From: Chitinophagaceae bacterium
Lineage (GTDB): Bacteria; Bacteroidota; Bacteroidia; Chitinophagales; Chitinophagaceae
Assembly (NCBI GenBank): GCA_016710165.1
Contig: JADJLJ010000001.1
Location: forward strand, 992,001 to 1,056,000
DNA length: 64,000 bases
Reading direction: 5' to 3'
A program made the translations under genes and the position numbers. Of the stretch, positions 53,001-62,407 are shown one piece after another. The notes below the pieces were generated by a model that worked only from the letters and a program-made list of their open reading frames with translations, searched no databases and was not told where the DNA came from. Within the stretch, counting starts at the first letter, position 1. Every line of letters begins with the position of its first letter.

Positions 53001-55183
53001 TTACCATGACCGTAACCGCAGCCCTGGCACCCGCTGTTGGAATTACCGCATCAGCTACCAGTATCTGTGCAGGCACTTCAGTAACTTTTACGGCTACGCC
53101 AACGAATGGAGGAAGTTCCCCGGCCTATCAATGGAAGGTTAATGGAATAAACGTGGGAACAAATTCAGCTGTGTATAATAGCAGCACTTTGGCCAATGGT
53201 GATCTTGTTAATGTTAATATGACATCGAGTTTGACCTGTGCATTACCAGCTTCGGCTACATCAAATACAATCGCTATGGTTGTGAATCCGAATGTAACGC
53301 CGGGTGTAACCATTGCTGCCAACCCCCCCGGCCCGGTTTGCGCAGGCACTTCAGTAACCTTTACTGCCACCGCTTCTAATACCGCAGGTGGTACGATCAA
53401 TTATGATTTTAAAGTTAATGGAACCTCTGTGCAGAACAGTGCATCCAATACACATACCAGTTCTACACTGGCTAATGGAAATACCGTTACCTGTGATATA
53501 ACGATTACCGGTGGTAACTGCCTCACTTCAACTTCAGCCACTTCGAATACCATTACAATGGCAGTGAATCCGAATCTGACACCATCAGTAAACATTACCG
53601 CCAATCCTCCTGGGAATATTTGTTCGGGTACTCCAGTAACTTTTACTGCTGCCGCAAATAATACCGGAGGTGGTACCATTAATTACGATTTTAAAGTAAA
53701 TGGGGCCAGTGTTCAGAACGGAGCTTTAAATACATTCACCAGTTCAACACTTGCAAACGGAAATACCATTACTTGCGATATAACTGTGACTGGTGGGAAC
53801 TGCATGGCTTCCACCACGGCTACTTCTAATTTAATAACCATGAATGTCACTCCAACAGTGATTCCTTCTGTTGCCATAACTGCGTCAGCAACCACCATAT
53901 GTGCCGGCACACCCGTTACTTTAACGGCCAATCCTACCAATGGAGGAGTCACACCTGCTTATCAGTGGCAGGTGAATGGAATTAATGTAGGAACAAATGC
54001 TTCGGCATATACTTCAGCTTCATTAGCCAATGGCGATATTGTTACTGTGATCATGACCTCCAATGCAAACTGTGTATCACCGACCACTGCCGGTTCCAAC
54101 AACATTATAATGATCGTGAACCAAAACATAACTCCTGCCGTTAACCTTACAGCTAACCCTGCAGGTCCCGTGTGTGTTGGCAGTTCAGTATTGTTTACAG
54201 CTGCTTCATCCAACAACGGAGGTGGTACCATAAATTATAATTTTAAGGTTAATGGAACCAGTGTTCAGAATGGGACTTCCAATACCTATACCAGTGCCAC
54301 ATTAACCAATGGTAATACAGTTACCTGTGATATAGCTGTAACCGGTGGTAACTGCCTGGTTTCAACAACTGCTTCTTCCAACATCATCAGTATGAATATT
54401 GTTTCTCCACCTGCAATAAGTGTTTCAGCAAACCCAGCCGGTAATATTTGTGCAGGAACATCTGTAAGTTTTACAGCTAATCCTTTAAATGCAGGAACAA
54501 GCCCCGCTTACCAATGGCAGGTAAATGGAGTTAATGTAGGAACAAACAGTTTAACCTATTTAAGTAATTCTTTAGCTGACGGGGATAAAATATACTGTAT
54601 CATGAACACTGTTTCGATATGTTCAATTTCACCTTTTGTTTATTCTGACACGATCAACATGACTGTTAAACCAATTCCTGTTATTACATTGAACCCAACC
54701 AATCCAACGATATTTTCCGGCAATTCAATCCAGTTAAATGCACAGATAACCGGGAATATAGCTACATATCTTTGGTCGCCGTCCACCACTTTAAATAATC
54801 CTGCTATATCTAATCCAGTTGCAAAACCAACAAATACTACAGTTTATAAATTGTCAGTAAACTCGGTTGACAACTGCTATGCTGAAAAAAACATTACGGT
54901 GACTGTCATTAAGCACATATATATCCCTAACTCCTTTACGCCAAATGGTGATGGTATTAATGATATTTTCCGAATACCTCCATCAATTACTTTTACTCTC
55001 CAATACTTTTTAATATTTGACAGGTACGGAAATGAGGTTTTCAAAACCACAGACATTAACAAAGGATGGGATGGAACCTATAAAGGTGCAAAACAACCTA
55101 ATGGTACATACACTTATTTGATAAAAGGATATGATTTAAAAAGAGAAATATCACTTAACGGAAACGTACTGATTATCAGGTAA
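50039..55183 (+). CDS. giant T9SS-exported protein: SBBP repeats, 11 Ig-like repeats, CHU_C domain
   Basis: The 1714-residue protein has a signal region (IYFFLASVYLCLFLISPNNL, SAQ). The first 520 residues are about seven SBBP-type propeller repeats (DFDPGPGVYNLT, FVSKLDAAGNFVWAKQ). Then come eleven Ig-like repeats of about 90 residues in two types (AYQWKVNGINVGTN and INYNFKVNGTSVQNG). The end is a CHU_C sorting domain (YIPNSFTPNGDGINDIFRIP ... GNVLIIR). It is probably exported through the type IX system and anchored or glued to the surface. The start is uncertain: no ATG exists in frame, and GTG at 50039 is the first option. Confidence 0.9.
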   Translation: MCFSGTIKKYLYGALLKCNSCKIYFFLASVYLCLFLISPNNLSAQTPSFVWAKQIGGLSNPDMATGNAVFVDASGNIYSTGYFRGTVDFDPGPAVYNLTTVTGLNIILVDIYVTKFDAAGNFVWAKQMAGILPPTNTNDADMGRGITVDASGNVYVTGYFIGTTDFDPGPGVLNLTSLGIGVPDVFVLKLDASGNLVWVKQFGNAALAFTDKAYSIAVDANGNVYTTGLFYLTVDFDPGPGVYNLTATGGFNSFISKLDAAGNFVMAKQIGAGSTETRARSITVDAAGNIYTTGNFFATGDFDPGTGTYNLTALGDEDIFVSKLDPTGNFLWVKQMGGANTYFGDEGTSIAVDAAGNVCTTGFFSGTCDFDPGPGVYNKTALYARDAFVSKLDAGGNFVWAAQFGGTGLWQHDDMGYVIKTDANNNVYTVGYFNATVDFDPGPGIYNLSCPNNNNHLFVSKLTAGGNFSWAIDLDLSNYVGDFEGYGFDIHSSGDFFITGYFNGTRDFDAGAGIFNMTTSSSRDAFVAKYTQSCTTPITPAVNITANPSGAICAGTPVTFTATVSNAGGGAINYNFKVNGASVQNGTSNTFTTTTLANGNTVTCDITVSGGACLASPTASSNTINMLVNPILTPVVNISANPGGAICAGISVTFTATPTNGGSTPAYQWKVNGINVGTNSPVYTSSTLVNGDIVNVIMTSNANCVLPVTATSNSIIMLVNPILTPAVNITANPPGAICAGTSVTFTATPTNGGSTPAYQWKVNGINVGTNAATYNSASLVNGDIVNVILTSNANCVSPATATSNSITMFVNPNLTPAVNITANPPGAICAGTSVTFTATPTNGGSTPAYQWKVNGINVGINSPVYTSSALVNGDIINVIMISNANCVSPATVTSNSITMLVNPVLTPAVNITANPPGAVCAGTSVTFTATPTNGGGTPAYQWKVNAINVGTNAPTFTSSTLSNADVVEVILTSNATCAFPTTASSNTITMTVTAALAPAVGITASATSICAGTSVTFTATPTNGGSSPAYQWKVNGINVGTNSAVYNSSTLANGDLVNVNMTSSLTCALPASATSNTIAMVVNPNVTPGVTIAANPPGPVCAGTSVTFTATASNTAGGTINYDFKVNGTSVQNSASNTHTSSTLANGNTVTCDITITGGNCLTSTSATSNTITMAVNPNLTPSVNITANPPGNICSGTPVTFTAAANNTGGGTINYDFKVNGASVQNGALNTFTSSTLANGNTITCDITVTGGNCMASTTATSNLITMNVTPTVIPSVAITASATTICAGTPVTLTANPTNGGVTPAYQWQVNGINVGTNASAYTSASLANGDIVTVIMTSNANCVSPTTAGSNNIIMIVNQNITPAVNLTANPAGPVCVGSSVLFTAASSNNGGGTINYNFKVNGTSVQNGTSNTYTSATLTNGNTVTCDIAVTGGNCLVSTTASSNIISMNIVSPPAISVSANPAGNICAGTSVSFTANPLNAGTSPAYQWQVNGVNVGTNSLTYLSNSLADGDKIYCIMNTVSICSISPFVYSDTINMTVKPIPVITLNPTNPTIFSGNSIQLNAQITGNIATYLWSPSTTLNNPAISNPVAKPTNTTVYKLSVNSVDNCYAEKNITVTVIKHIYIPNSFTPNGDGINDIFRIPPSITFTLQYFLIFDRYGNEVFKTTDINKGWDGTYKGAKQPNGTYTYLIKGYDLKREISLNGNVLIIR

Positions 55184-55234
55184 AATATTTTACTAAGTAC
55201 ATATAAACAAGAATTCTAAAAGATTTAGAAGACA

Positions 55235-55268
55235 GAAAAGCCGTTCAAAAATGAACGGCCTTTCTTTG
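55235..55268 (+). terminator. terminator hairpin after the giant protein gene
   Basis: AGCCGTTCA and TGAACGGCC form a stem with an AAAA-type loop followed by TTTCTTTG. The minus side has an A-rich flank, so it may act both ways. The same module recurs at 59410-59455. Confidence 0.75.
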
Positions 55269-55301
55269 CTCAACCTTACAGATATATATAAAAGCAGATA
55301 A

Positions 55302-55463
55302 CTAATTGTTTTCTTTCATCATCTCCCGGTGCTTTGATTTAAATTTCTCATTCTGCCCATCGGTTAAAATAGCCTCGATACTCTTTGCCTGCTCCTTCTG
55401 CCGTTCCCTAAGTTGTTTTTCTTTACATCATCAGGAAACTGGCTGTTGCTTTTGAGACTCATA
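55302..55463 (-). pseudogene. C-terminal remnant of a Spy-like protein
   Basis: Read on the minus strand, one frame gives ERQKEQAKSIEAILTDGQNE and KFKSKHREMMKENN, clearly related to the end of the protein at 59588-59977 (ELQKEQAKAIQAILTDEQKE, KFKAKRREAMKEND). The upstream part has small deletions and lost its start. The flanking terminator is duplicated too. Confidence 0.75.
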
Positions 55464-55487
55464 ATTAAACTGCTATTTTAAAAATTA

Positions 55488-56279
55488 CTAATCCGCCCGT
55501 TTTGAGGTCCTGAACCTGAACGATGCACCAAAAGCAAAAAAATTATCGGGTGCTGGTTTCCTCAGTCCAAATCCGGCCGAAGCATCTATCTTGAGATTGT
55601 CATTGATATAATAGGCCAGCCCGAAATCGATGCTGTTCTGCGGTGTTCTTTTTGGCCAGGCATAGCCATACACTTCTGCAAAAAGCAGCCAGTTTTCAGC
55701 AATGAAAACCCGGGGAGATATCGTGTATACATATGCCGGCTCGGAACGGAAGGTCTTCCATTCCATACCAAAATTATACCCTAAAAAAAATGCTTTTGAA
55801 AAAGCATGTTCTACCGCAAACCGGAAGTTGGCCCCATCAATACTGTCGTACCGGGGCCGTAAGAATTTTAACCTGTTGAACCGGTAATGTGCCACCAGGG
55901 AAATACCGGGCCGTAGCCCCTTCTCTTTTAAGAAATTCAATTTCCCGCCCAGTTGAACCGTATTGATGCCGGTAATGGTTGTGGTTGTATTCGTGGCTTC
56001 TTCCCTTGTTGTAGCGAATACGGTTATCAATCTCACTTCAAACCGGTTTCCGATCCCGTATTTCGCCAGAAAGAACGGGTGCTGGAAGATCTGGTCTTTG
56101 TAAGGTGGGAAATATTTCTCCGACACTCTTGAAAATCCTGTTTCTGCCTGCATCCATTTGCTGCGGGTAGTGGCTGGGTGATTGGTAAATCCTGGCCGGT
56201 CGGTGACCATTTTTTCATCCTGGGCTTTTGCCGCAAAGGCAAGCAGGATCAGGGTGCCGGTTAAAATATGTTTCTTCAT
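55488..56279 (-). CDS. outer membrane transporter-like barrel (PF13557-like)
   Basis: The start MKKHILTGTLILLAFAAKAQ (56279) is a signal peptide. The 263-residue protein then reads DEKMVTDRPGFTNHPATTRS and WMQAETGFSRVS, with alternating beta strands to the end (FFAFGASFRFRTSK). The TDRP.FT motif is typical of the Phenol_MetA_deg/transporter family, small outer-membrane barrels whose ligands are unknown. The ends are sharp and the length fits the family. Confidence 0.85.
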   Translation of the reverse strand: MKKHILTGTLILLAFAAKAQDEKMVTDRPGFTNHPATTRSKWMQAETGFSRVSEKYFPPYKDQIFQHPFFLAKYGIGNRFEVRLITVFATTREEATNTTTTITGINTVQLGGKLNFLKEKGLRPGISLVAHYRFNRLKFLRPRYDSIDGANFRFAVEHAFSKAFFLGYNFGMEWKTFRSEPAYVYTISPRVFIAENWLLFAEVYGYAWPKRTPQNSIDFGLAYYINDNLKIDASAGFGLRKPAPDNFFAFGASFRFRTSKRAD

Positions 56280-56362
56280 AAAAAACATAGCCGCTCCTTT
56301 TTAAACAGAGGAGCAGCTATGAACAAATATAATAATTCAGTTTTCATAATAAAAGCGTTTCA

Positions 56363-58207
56363 TCAGCGTATTAACAGAACATTTCCATATGGGTTTGAAT
56401 TCCCGGCGCCGTTAAGAATATTATTCGGGCACCCGGGAATGGTCACCCGCCACGCATAATTACCCGGATCGGCCGGTTGTCCGTTGCTGTAGTTCCCGTT
56501 CCAGGAATAATCCAGCAGGGTTGGACCGGTTGAATGAAATACCAGGTTGCCCCACCTGTTCCATACCCAGAACTCACCCCCGGGATAATCCTGCAGGTTG
56601 ATCGGCCTGAATAAATAATTCGTAGCTGCACCGGGTGTAAATGCAGTAGGAACAGCGACTTTCCTGGGATTATAATGTTTAACGGTTTGCGTACCGGAGG
56701 CAATACATCCGGTAAAATTTGTATTCGCTACCACCAGGTTATAGGTATAGACCACCGGGGGTGGCGCTGTTGGTGCATTTATATTGGGCGGTGTTAAAGG
56801 AGACAGGCTAATGACCGGTTTTTCAATATTCGGGTTGCTGAGATGCGTAGCCGGAGACCAGGTAAATGTATAGGAAAGAGCGGGACCATTGGGATCTGAA
56901 TATTGCAGGTAATAATCCGGCATCAATTGCATGGGAGCCGGGTTGCAGCTGAAAGCATTATATGTTTTCGCATCCACAACCATTTTCTGAACGAAGTATG
57001 TTAACGCATTTGATACTACGAATTGCGATGGATCGGAAGATTCATAGGCATACATCCGGTATTGATATATGCCGGCTGTATTTTCTGTATGAACATAACT
57101 CATGGAAGCGGCCCCGACAATATCCACCCAACTTAACCCATTGTTGGTACTCCTTTGCCACCGGAAGGAGGGATTTGGAAAAGGGATCCCGGGAGTAGGC
57201 CACCAGGAATAAAGATTGACCGTGCCGTTGTTGCAGGTATATGATTTCTGAACAATGGAGCTGTTTGAAAAGGAGGCAAGGATCGGGGGAAAACAGGGGG
57301 CAAAGGATATATCATCTACAGCAAAATCATTGCCATTACGGCTATTATGCTCATTTACAAGAATGACCTGCAAAGAAGTGACCCCGGGAGGAAGATCGAA
57401 CATAAATGATAATTTCTGCCAGGGATTTACCGGGTCATATTCCACGGTATAAGTACCACTATTCTCAATTAAATTATTTGACAGATCACGTAACTCGAAA
57501 TGGAGTTGAGGACGTTCAAAAAAACCGCCACTTGGATCAGCTAAATTTGCTATGTAAACAGAAAATTCATAGCCGAAGGCCTGGGTAAGCCCGGTTACCG
57601 TTGTTCGGTATACTTCCCCAACATTATCATCGCCATCTACCAATAACATATAACCGTTAACATCCGATGGCGTATGATCCTGGGGCAATGCCAACCAGTT
57701 TGGATTACAAAAAATGACATTGTTTGATACTGCGTAGAGGCCGGGCTGGATATAACAATTTGCCTGGTATTGATAGGTTGTTGCGCCTGCCGGTAAGGGT
57801 GGACCAGGATTAAGCCCGGTGCCAAAATCCTCAAAAATGGCAGGAGTACCCAATACACCGCTGCATGTCTCGATGGTGCCCACGATATAATTCACGATGT
57901 CAATATAACCATAGCCCGTTTGGGTGGTCAGGTCTTCATACACTTCTATTACTCCCTGCCCATTCAGCCATGCAGGAATATTATCCCATTGAATGGTTAT
58001 GGTATGCTTATCGGAGGATAAAACGGTCCCATAACTTACATTCCAGGTGACATTCGCATAAAACTCATGTATATTGGTCCACTCGGGCCAGTTCATCGTA
58101 TAGGTCTCTGTGGCACCGGGCGCCACCGACATTTTCCCGGTGATCAGGTTGTCGGCACTCGCCATCAGCGAAAGTATGCTCAGCATACAGGTGATCAAAA
58201 GTTTCAT
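56363..58207 (-). CDS. T9SS cargo protein with CHU_C domain, 614 aa
   Basis: The signal peptide is MKLLITCMLSILSLMASA. The chain holds an N-terminal beta domain (AGATTYQYQANCYIQPGLYA), a MAM/jelly-roll-like part (QKLSFMFDLPPGVTSLQVIL, NDFAVDDISFAPCFPP), an Ig-like part (FRWQRSTNNGLSWVDIVGAA) and a C-terminal CHU_C domain (VAVPTAFTPGAATNYLFRPI ... YGNVLLIR). It would be secreted by the type IX system and may serve adhesion or gliding. The downstream PorP/SprF gene (58269) on the same strand is the usual companion. Confidence 0.9.
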   Translation of the reverse strand: MKLLITCMLSILSLMASADNLITGKMSVAPGATETYTMNWPEWTNIHEFYANVTWNVSYGTVLSSDKHTITIQWDNIPAWLNGQGVIEVYEDLTTQTGYGYIDIVNYIVGTIETCSGVLGTPAIFEDFGTGLNPGPPLPAGATTYQYQANCYIQPGLYAVSNNVIFCNPNWLALPQDHTPSDVNGYMLLVDGDDNVGEVYRTTVTGLTQAFGYEFSVYIANLADPSGGFFERPQLHFELRDLSNNLIENSGTYTVEYDPVNPWQKLSFMFDLPPGVTSLQVILVNEHNSRNGNDFAVDDISFAPCFPPILASFSNSSIVQKSYTCNNGTVNLYSWWPTPGIPFPNPSFRWQRSTNNGLSWVDIVGAASMSYVHTENTAGIYQYRMYAYESSDPSQFVVSNALTYFVQKMVVDAKTYNAFSCNPAPMQLMPDYYLQYSDPNGPALSYTFTWSPATHLSNPNIEKPVISLSPLTPPNINAPTAPPPVVYTYNLVVANTNFTGCIASGTQTVKHYNPRKVAVPTAFTPGAATNYLFRPINLQDYPGGEFWVWNRWGNLVFHSTGPTLLDYSWNGNYSNGQPADPGNYAWRVTIPGCPNNILNGAGNSNPYGNVLLIR

Positions 58208-58268
58208 AGTTACAAATTATAGGGTGAAGATTAATGTAAAAAAATGTACAGATAGGGTTACAGCCTTT

Positions 58269-59282
58269 CTAAAACTTTATGAACCTGTCTTCTAAAAACC
58301 GCTCCCTGCTTTTTGCTCCGGTATAGATCATTGTGATCTCCATTGCGCTTTTTTGTCCCCGGTTCTTTGAATAAATAGTAATGTCATAAGAAGTGTTTAT
58401 GGCAAATCCAATAAAATTCAACCCGGCAACGGGTACAATGGCTTTACCGCCAACAAGATTGCTCCTGAACCATGCCCCAAAGCTGAATTGGTTATTCCTG
58501 TTTATGCTGAGTTCACAGGTGAGTCCCGTAAACAGGTTATTGACCGATCTTTCGGAATAGCTCATGAGCAGGGCCGCATATATTTTCCCGTTATTCTCCA
58601 GCTTTTTTTCCCAGGCCAAATGCCCCGAGGTTTGCCGCGGCACATTCAGTTCCCCGCCCTGGAAAACACGCCTGGGTTCCGTTATATGATGCATGGAGAC
58701 TCCAACTGTAAACAGGTTGGCGTTATTGATCATTCCCTGGTAAACCAGGCCTGCATTCAAATCGATGTAGGCAACTTTCACATCCCCGATCTGGGATATG
58801 TCAATATTGGAATAGCCGGAATTTATCCAGGAAATAAGCTGGTCTTCCAACACATAATCCGGCTTCAGCAATTGCCTTTGGCCGAGCGTGGTTTGAAATC
58901 CCAGGCCCAGTTGTTGCCTTCCTTCCTCATCCAGGCCTTTTTGATAAGCAGCAGACAGTGATAAATACGTATTCCTGATCCCATCCGTTGCACTTTTCTC
59001 TGAAAGGCCTGAAATCCCAAGTGCAAAACAATCCTGTTGGGGGGTCAGTTTCTCCATGATCTTGAAGTCCGAGAAAAAAGCAGCCTGCGTGAATAGCTGT
59101 TCCTGTGTATTTATTTGTCTTCTGAATGACCCGCCGATCCGGTAGCTTTTATTGAACCGTCCTGTATTGGCAGGATTAACCAATAAAGGGGAAGCATAGA
59201 ACTGTGAAAAGCGGTTCTGGCACTCAGCAGTAAGCGGACTGATAAAACAGAATAGGAAGATCATGCTAAAGTACCTGCTCAT
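58269..59282 (-). CDS. PorP/SprF family type IX secretion membrane protein
   Basis: The 337-residue protein has a signal peptide (MSRYFSMIFLFCFISPLTAE) and the family N-terminus QNRFSQFYASPLLVNPANTG. A beta-rich barrel follows. PorP/SprF proteins work with large CHU_C-type cargo proteins in export or surface attachment. It lies 62 bp upstream of the 614-residue cargo gene, the common pairing, so the two probably form an operon. Confidence 0.93.
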   Translation of the reverse strand: MSRYFSMIFLFCFISPLTAECQNRFSQFYASPLLVNPANTGRFNKSYRIGGSFRRQINTQEQLFTQAAFFSDFKIMEKLTPQQDCFALGISGLSEKSATDGIRNTYLSLSAAYQKGLDEEGRQQLGLGFQTTLGQRQLLKPDYVLEDQLISWINSGYSNIDISQIGDVKVAYIDLNAGLVYQGMINNANLFTVGVSMHHITEPRRVFQGGELNVPRQTSGHLAWEKKLENNGKIYAALLMSYSERSVNNLFTGLTCELSINRNNQFSFGAWFRSNLVGGKAIVPVAGLNFIGFAINTSYDITIYSKNRGQKSAMEITMIYTGAKSRERFLEDRFIKF

Positions 59283-59403
59283 GGATCGTTCTTTTAAGTG
59301 TAAAAGATTATTGCCGGTTTCGATACAATGCTACACCGGTCTTAAAATGATTAAAAGGGGAATTACCCCCTTAAAATGGAGAAAATACCCATGGATGGGG
59401 GAT

Positions 59404-59456
59404 GAAAAAACAGAGAAGCCGCCCACTAGTGAACGGCCCTCTCTTTTTTGCTCAAC
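59404..59456. terminator. bidirectional terminator between the Spy-like and PorP genes
   Basis: GAGAAGCCG and CGGCCCTCTC flank CCACTAGTGAA, with A6 before and T6 after, so both strands end in a hairpin plus U run. It is the paralogue of the hairpin at 55235. The wider gap 59283-59587 holds nothing else clear. Confidence 0.75.
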
Positions 59457-59587
59457 CTTACTGCTGTATAATAAATGCGGATAACTATCGCAACCGGATA
59501 TTGCTTTCGCCGGGAAGTCGATAAGGCGACATATGATTTTGATCCACAATCAATGCTTCCCGTCTTTCCGCCTTACCGGCAATTGAT

Positions 59588-59977
59588 CTAATCATTTTCT
59601 TTCATTGCTTCCCTTCTTTTGGCTTTGAACTTCTCTTTCTGTTCATCGGTTAAAATAGCCTGGATAGCTTTTGCCTGCTCCTTCTGCAGTTCCCTAAATT
59701 GTTTTTTCTTTTCATCTTCAGATAACTGACCGTTGCTTTCAATAGCTTCTTTCTTTGTTTTATTTGCCTGGCGTATCTCTTTCAGTTTTAAATTCTGCTC
59801 CCGGGTAAGGTCCAGTTCCTTGAGCAGGTCTTTACGACCAGCCTTGTCCATTTTACCGGCTGGCTGGTTACCGGCAACGGTGTCGGCCTTTATTGCGGGG
59901 ACAGGTTTGCGTTCAATCTGCGAATAGGAGATAAGGGAAGGGAGAAGGAGAATTAAGATCAATCCGGGGGTCTTCAT
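59588..59977 (-). CDS. periplasmic Spy/LTxxQ-like helical protein
   Basis: The 129-residue protein has a signal peptide (MKTPGLILILLLPSLISYSQ). A charged helical part follows with LDLTREQNLKLKEIRQANKT and AILTDEQKEKFKAKRREAMK, which carry two LTxxQ-like turns. This pattern belongs to Spy/CpxP-like proteins, periplasmic chaperones or stress sensors, though the match is partial. A decayed duplicate of its 3' part is at 55302. Confidence 0.8.
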   Translation of the reverse strand: MKTPGLILILLLPSLISYSQIERKPVPAIKADTVAGNQPAGKMDKAGRKDLLKELDLTREQNLKLKEIRQANKTKKEAIESNGQLSEDEKKKQFRELQKEQAKAIQAILTDEQKEKFKAKRREAMKEND

Positions 59978-60099
59978 TTTTATTATTTTTGAAAAAGATA
60001 GATGGTTTGCGGATGCAGAAGTTTAATCAACAGCCATTTTCTTCATAAAAAAACCGGCCACCTGGTGACCGGTATTATTTTTCAAATAGGGTGATCTGA

Positions 60100-62295
60100 T
60101 TACCTTAAGAAAAGCAGCTCCCTGTATTTCGGCAATGTCCAGTATGCATCGTCCACCAGCAATTCCAGTTTATCTACGTGGTAGCGGATAACATCAAAGT
60201 ATTTACCCTTCACATGGTCGCAGTACGTGATGGCTTTTGTACGGGTATCTTCAATTTCATTTGCCTTCTTCCTTTCTTCGATCATCTTCTCCACGTTGTC
60301 GCTTATCTCGTTGATGTGGGTGCTGATGGCCTCCAGTACCTGCTTCTGGTTGGCATAGGCCGTTTCAGAAAGACCCACTTCTTTCAGCCCTTTGATATTG
60401 CCGATAAGTACATTCTGGTATTTAATGGCAGAAGGAAGAATGAATGTAGTAGCCAGGTCTCCCATTACCCTTGCTTCGATCTGAACTTTTTTGATGTAGG
60501 CTTCCAGCATGATCTCATGACGGGCTTCCAGTTCCACGTGGCTGTACACTTCATTGCTCTCAAAAAGATGCTTGGATTTATCCGTAACATATGCATCCAG
60601 TGCAAGCGGCGTTGTTTTCACATTGGCCAGCCCGCGTTTGGCTGCTTCCTTTTCCCACTCCTCACTGTAGCCATCTCCTTCAAACAGGATGGTCTTGCTC
60701 TCCACAATATATTTCTGTATCACCTGCATGATGGCCACTTCTTTTTTCTCGCCTTTCTCGATCAGCCCGTCCACATCCACTTTGAATTTCCGTAAGGTTT
60801 CCGCCATGATCGCATTCAATGTGGTCATGGAGATGGCGCAGTTGGCAGAAGAACCCACTGCACGGAATTCGAATTTGTTCCCGGTGAATGCAAAAGGAGA
60901 AGTACGGTTACGGTCGGTATTATCCAGCATGAGTTCCGGTATACTCTTATGTATATCCAGTTTCAGCATGGCTTCATCCTGCTCATCAAATTTGCCCGAT
61001 ACCCGGGTCTCCACCTGGTTCAATACCTGCGTTAAATATTTACCAATAAAGATGGAGATGATGGCAGGCGGCGCTTCATTGGCTCCCAGGCGGTGATCAT
61101 TCCCTGCACTGGCAATAGATGCCCGCAGCAGGTCGGCATAATCATGTACTGCTTTGATGGAGTTAACAAAGAAGGCAAGGAACATCAAATTTGTTTTCGG
61201 CGTTTTTCCGGGTGCCAGTAAATTAACCCCGGTATCCGTAGCCATGCTCCAGTTATTGTGCTTACCGCTTCCGTTGATGCCGGCAAATGGTTTTTCGTGC
61301 AATAAACATTTCAGTCCATGACGTTTGGCAACCCTTTCCATAATATCCATCAGCAGGGTATTGTGGTCAACGGCCAGGTTGATCTCTTCGAAGATCGGCG
61401 CACACTCAAACTGCGCAGGTGCCACTTCATTATGACGGGTGCGGATTGGAATGCCCAGTTTATAACTCTCCTGTTCAAAATCCCGCATGAATGCATAAAC
61501 CCTTTCCGGTATCGCTCCAAAATAATGATCATCTAACTGCTGGCCTTTTGCAGGTGCATGGCCAAAAACGGTACGGCCTGCCAGGAGCAGGTCGGGACGG
61601 GTATTTGCCAAACCGGCATCGATCACAAAATATTCCTGTTCCCATCCCAGGGTTGCAGTAACCCTTGTGATGTTCTTATCAAAATACTGGCAAACATCCA
61701 CAGCGGCTTTATCCAATGCCACCAATGCTTTTAATAAAGGTGTTTTGGTGTCTAATGATTCACCGGTATAGGAAACAAAGATGGTTGGTATGCACAAGGT
61801 CTTGCCCTGTCCGATCTCCATGATAAAGGCCGGGGAAGACGGATCCCATGCAGTATAACCTCTTGCTTCAAACGTTGCCCGCAGGCCACCACTTGGGAAA
61901 GAAGATGCATCCGGTTCCTGTTGTATCAATGCAGCGCCTTCAAATTCTTCGATAGGCGTACCATCGGATTTTAACGTAAAGAAAGAATCGTGCTTTTCAG
62001 CAGATAAACCTGTCAGCGGTTGAAACCAGTGGGTAAAGTGAGTAACCCCTTTGCTTTCTGCCCATGCCCGGATGCCATTGGCGATCTGTGAACCCATGTT
62101 GCGGTCAATTTTTTTACCGCCCCGGGTTGATGCAACCAGGCTTTTGTAGGCTTCATCACTCAGGTACTTACGGGCCACCAGCAGGGTGAACACATTCTCA
62201 TTGAAGATCTCAGTGATCTTGCCCGGGCTCTCCACAACTACTTTGGGGAGGCCTTTACCAAGATTGTCTAACGCTTTAAAACGTAAAGATTCCAT
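60100..62295 (-). CDS. glnN: glutamine synthetase type III
   Basis: The 731-residue length and blocks are those of GlnN: NEVAPAQFECAPIFEEINLA, KPFAGINGSGKHNNWSMATD, and RLGANEAPPAIISIFIGKYL. It condenses ammonia with glutamate using ATP and is the main form in Bacteroidota. The upstream region (62296-62407) is very AT-rich with no obvious operator. It is a single gene. Confidence 0.97.
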   Translation of the reverse strand: MESLRFKALDNLGKGLPKVVVESPGKITEIFNENVFTLLVARKYLSDEAYKSLVASTRGGKKIDRNMGSQIANGIRAWAESKGVTHFTHWFQPLTGLSAEKHDSFFTLKSDGTPIEEFEGAALIQQEPDASSFPSGGLRATFEARGYTAWDPSSPAFIMEIGQGKTLCIPTIFVSYTGESLDTKTPLLKALVALDKAAVDVCQYFDKNITRVTATLGWEQEYFVIDAGLANTRPDLLLAGRTVFGHAPAKGQQLDDHYFGAIPERVYAFMRDFEQESYKLGIPIRTRHNEVAPAQFECAPIFEEINLAVDHNTLLMDIMERVAKRHGLKCLLHEKPFAGINGSGKHNNWSMATDTGVNLLAPGKTPKTNLMFLAFFVNSIKAVHDYADLLRASIASAGNDHRLGANEAPPAIISIFIGKYLTQVLNQVETRVSGKFDEQDEAMLKLDIHKSIPELMLDNTDRNRTSPFAFTGNKFEFRAVGSSANCAISMTTLNAIMAETLRKFKVDVDGLIEKGEKKEVAIMQVIQKYIVESKTILFEGDGYSEEWEKEAAKRGLANVKTTPLALDAYVTDKSKHLFESNEVYSHVELEARHEIMLEAYIKKVQIEARVMGDLATTFILPSAIKYQNVLIGNIKGLKEVGLSETAYANQKQVLEAISTHINEISDNVEKMIEERKKANEIEDTRTKAITYCDHVKGKYFDVIRYHVDKLELLVDDAYWTLPKYRELLFLR

Positions 62296-62407
62296 ACATT
62301 TTTTGATTTTAAGTCACAAAAAAACATTAAATCTTTCTATAAAACAATATTTTTTAAAATAAATTGTAAAAAATAGGGGTAACCTGGTTAAAAAAATTAA
62401 TATTATT

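Noticed and set aside
51538..54231. Series of minus-strand frames of 70-90 residues inside the giant gene
   Set aside because: They are antisense shadows of the repeated Ig domains, one per repeat, with no independent support.
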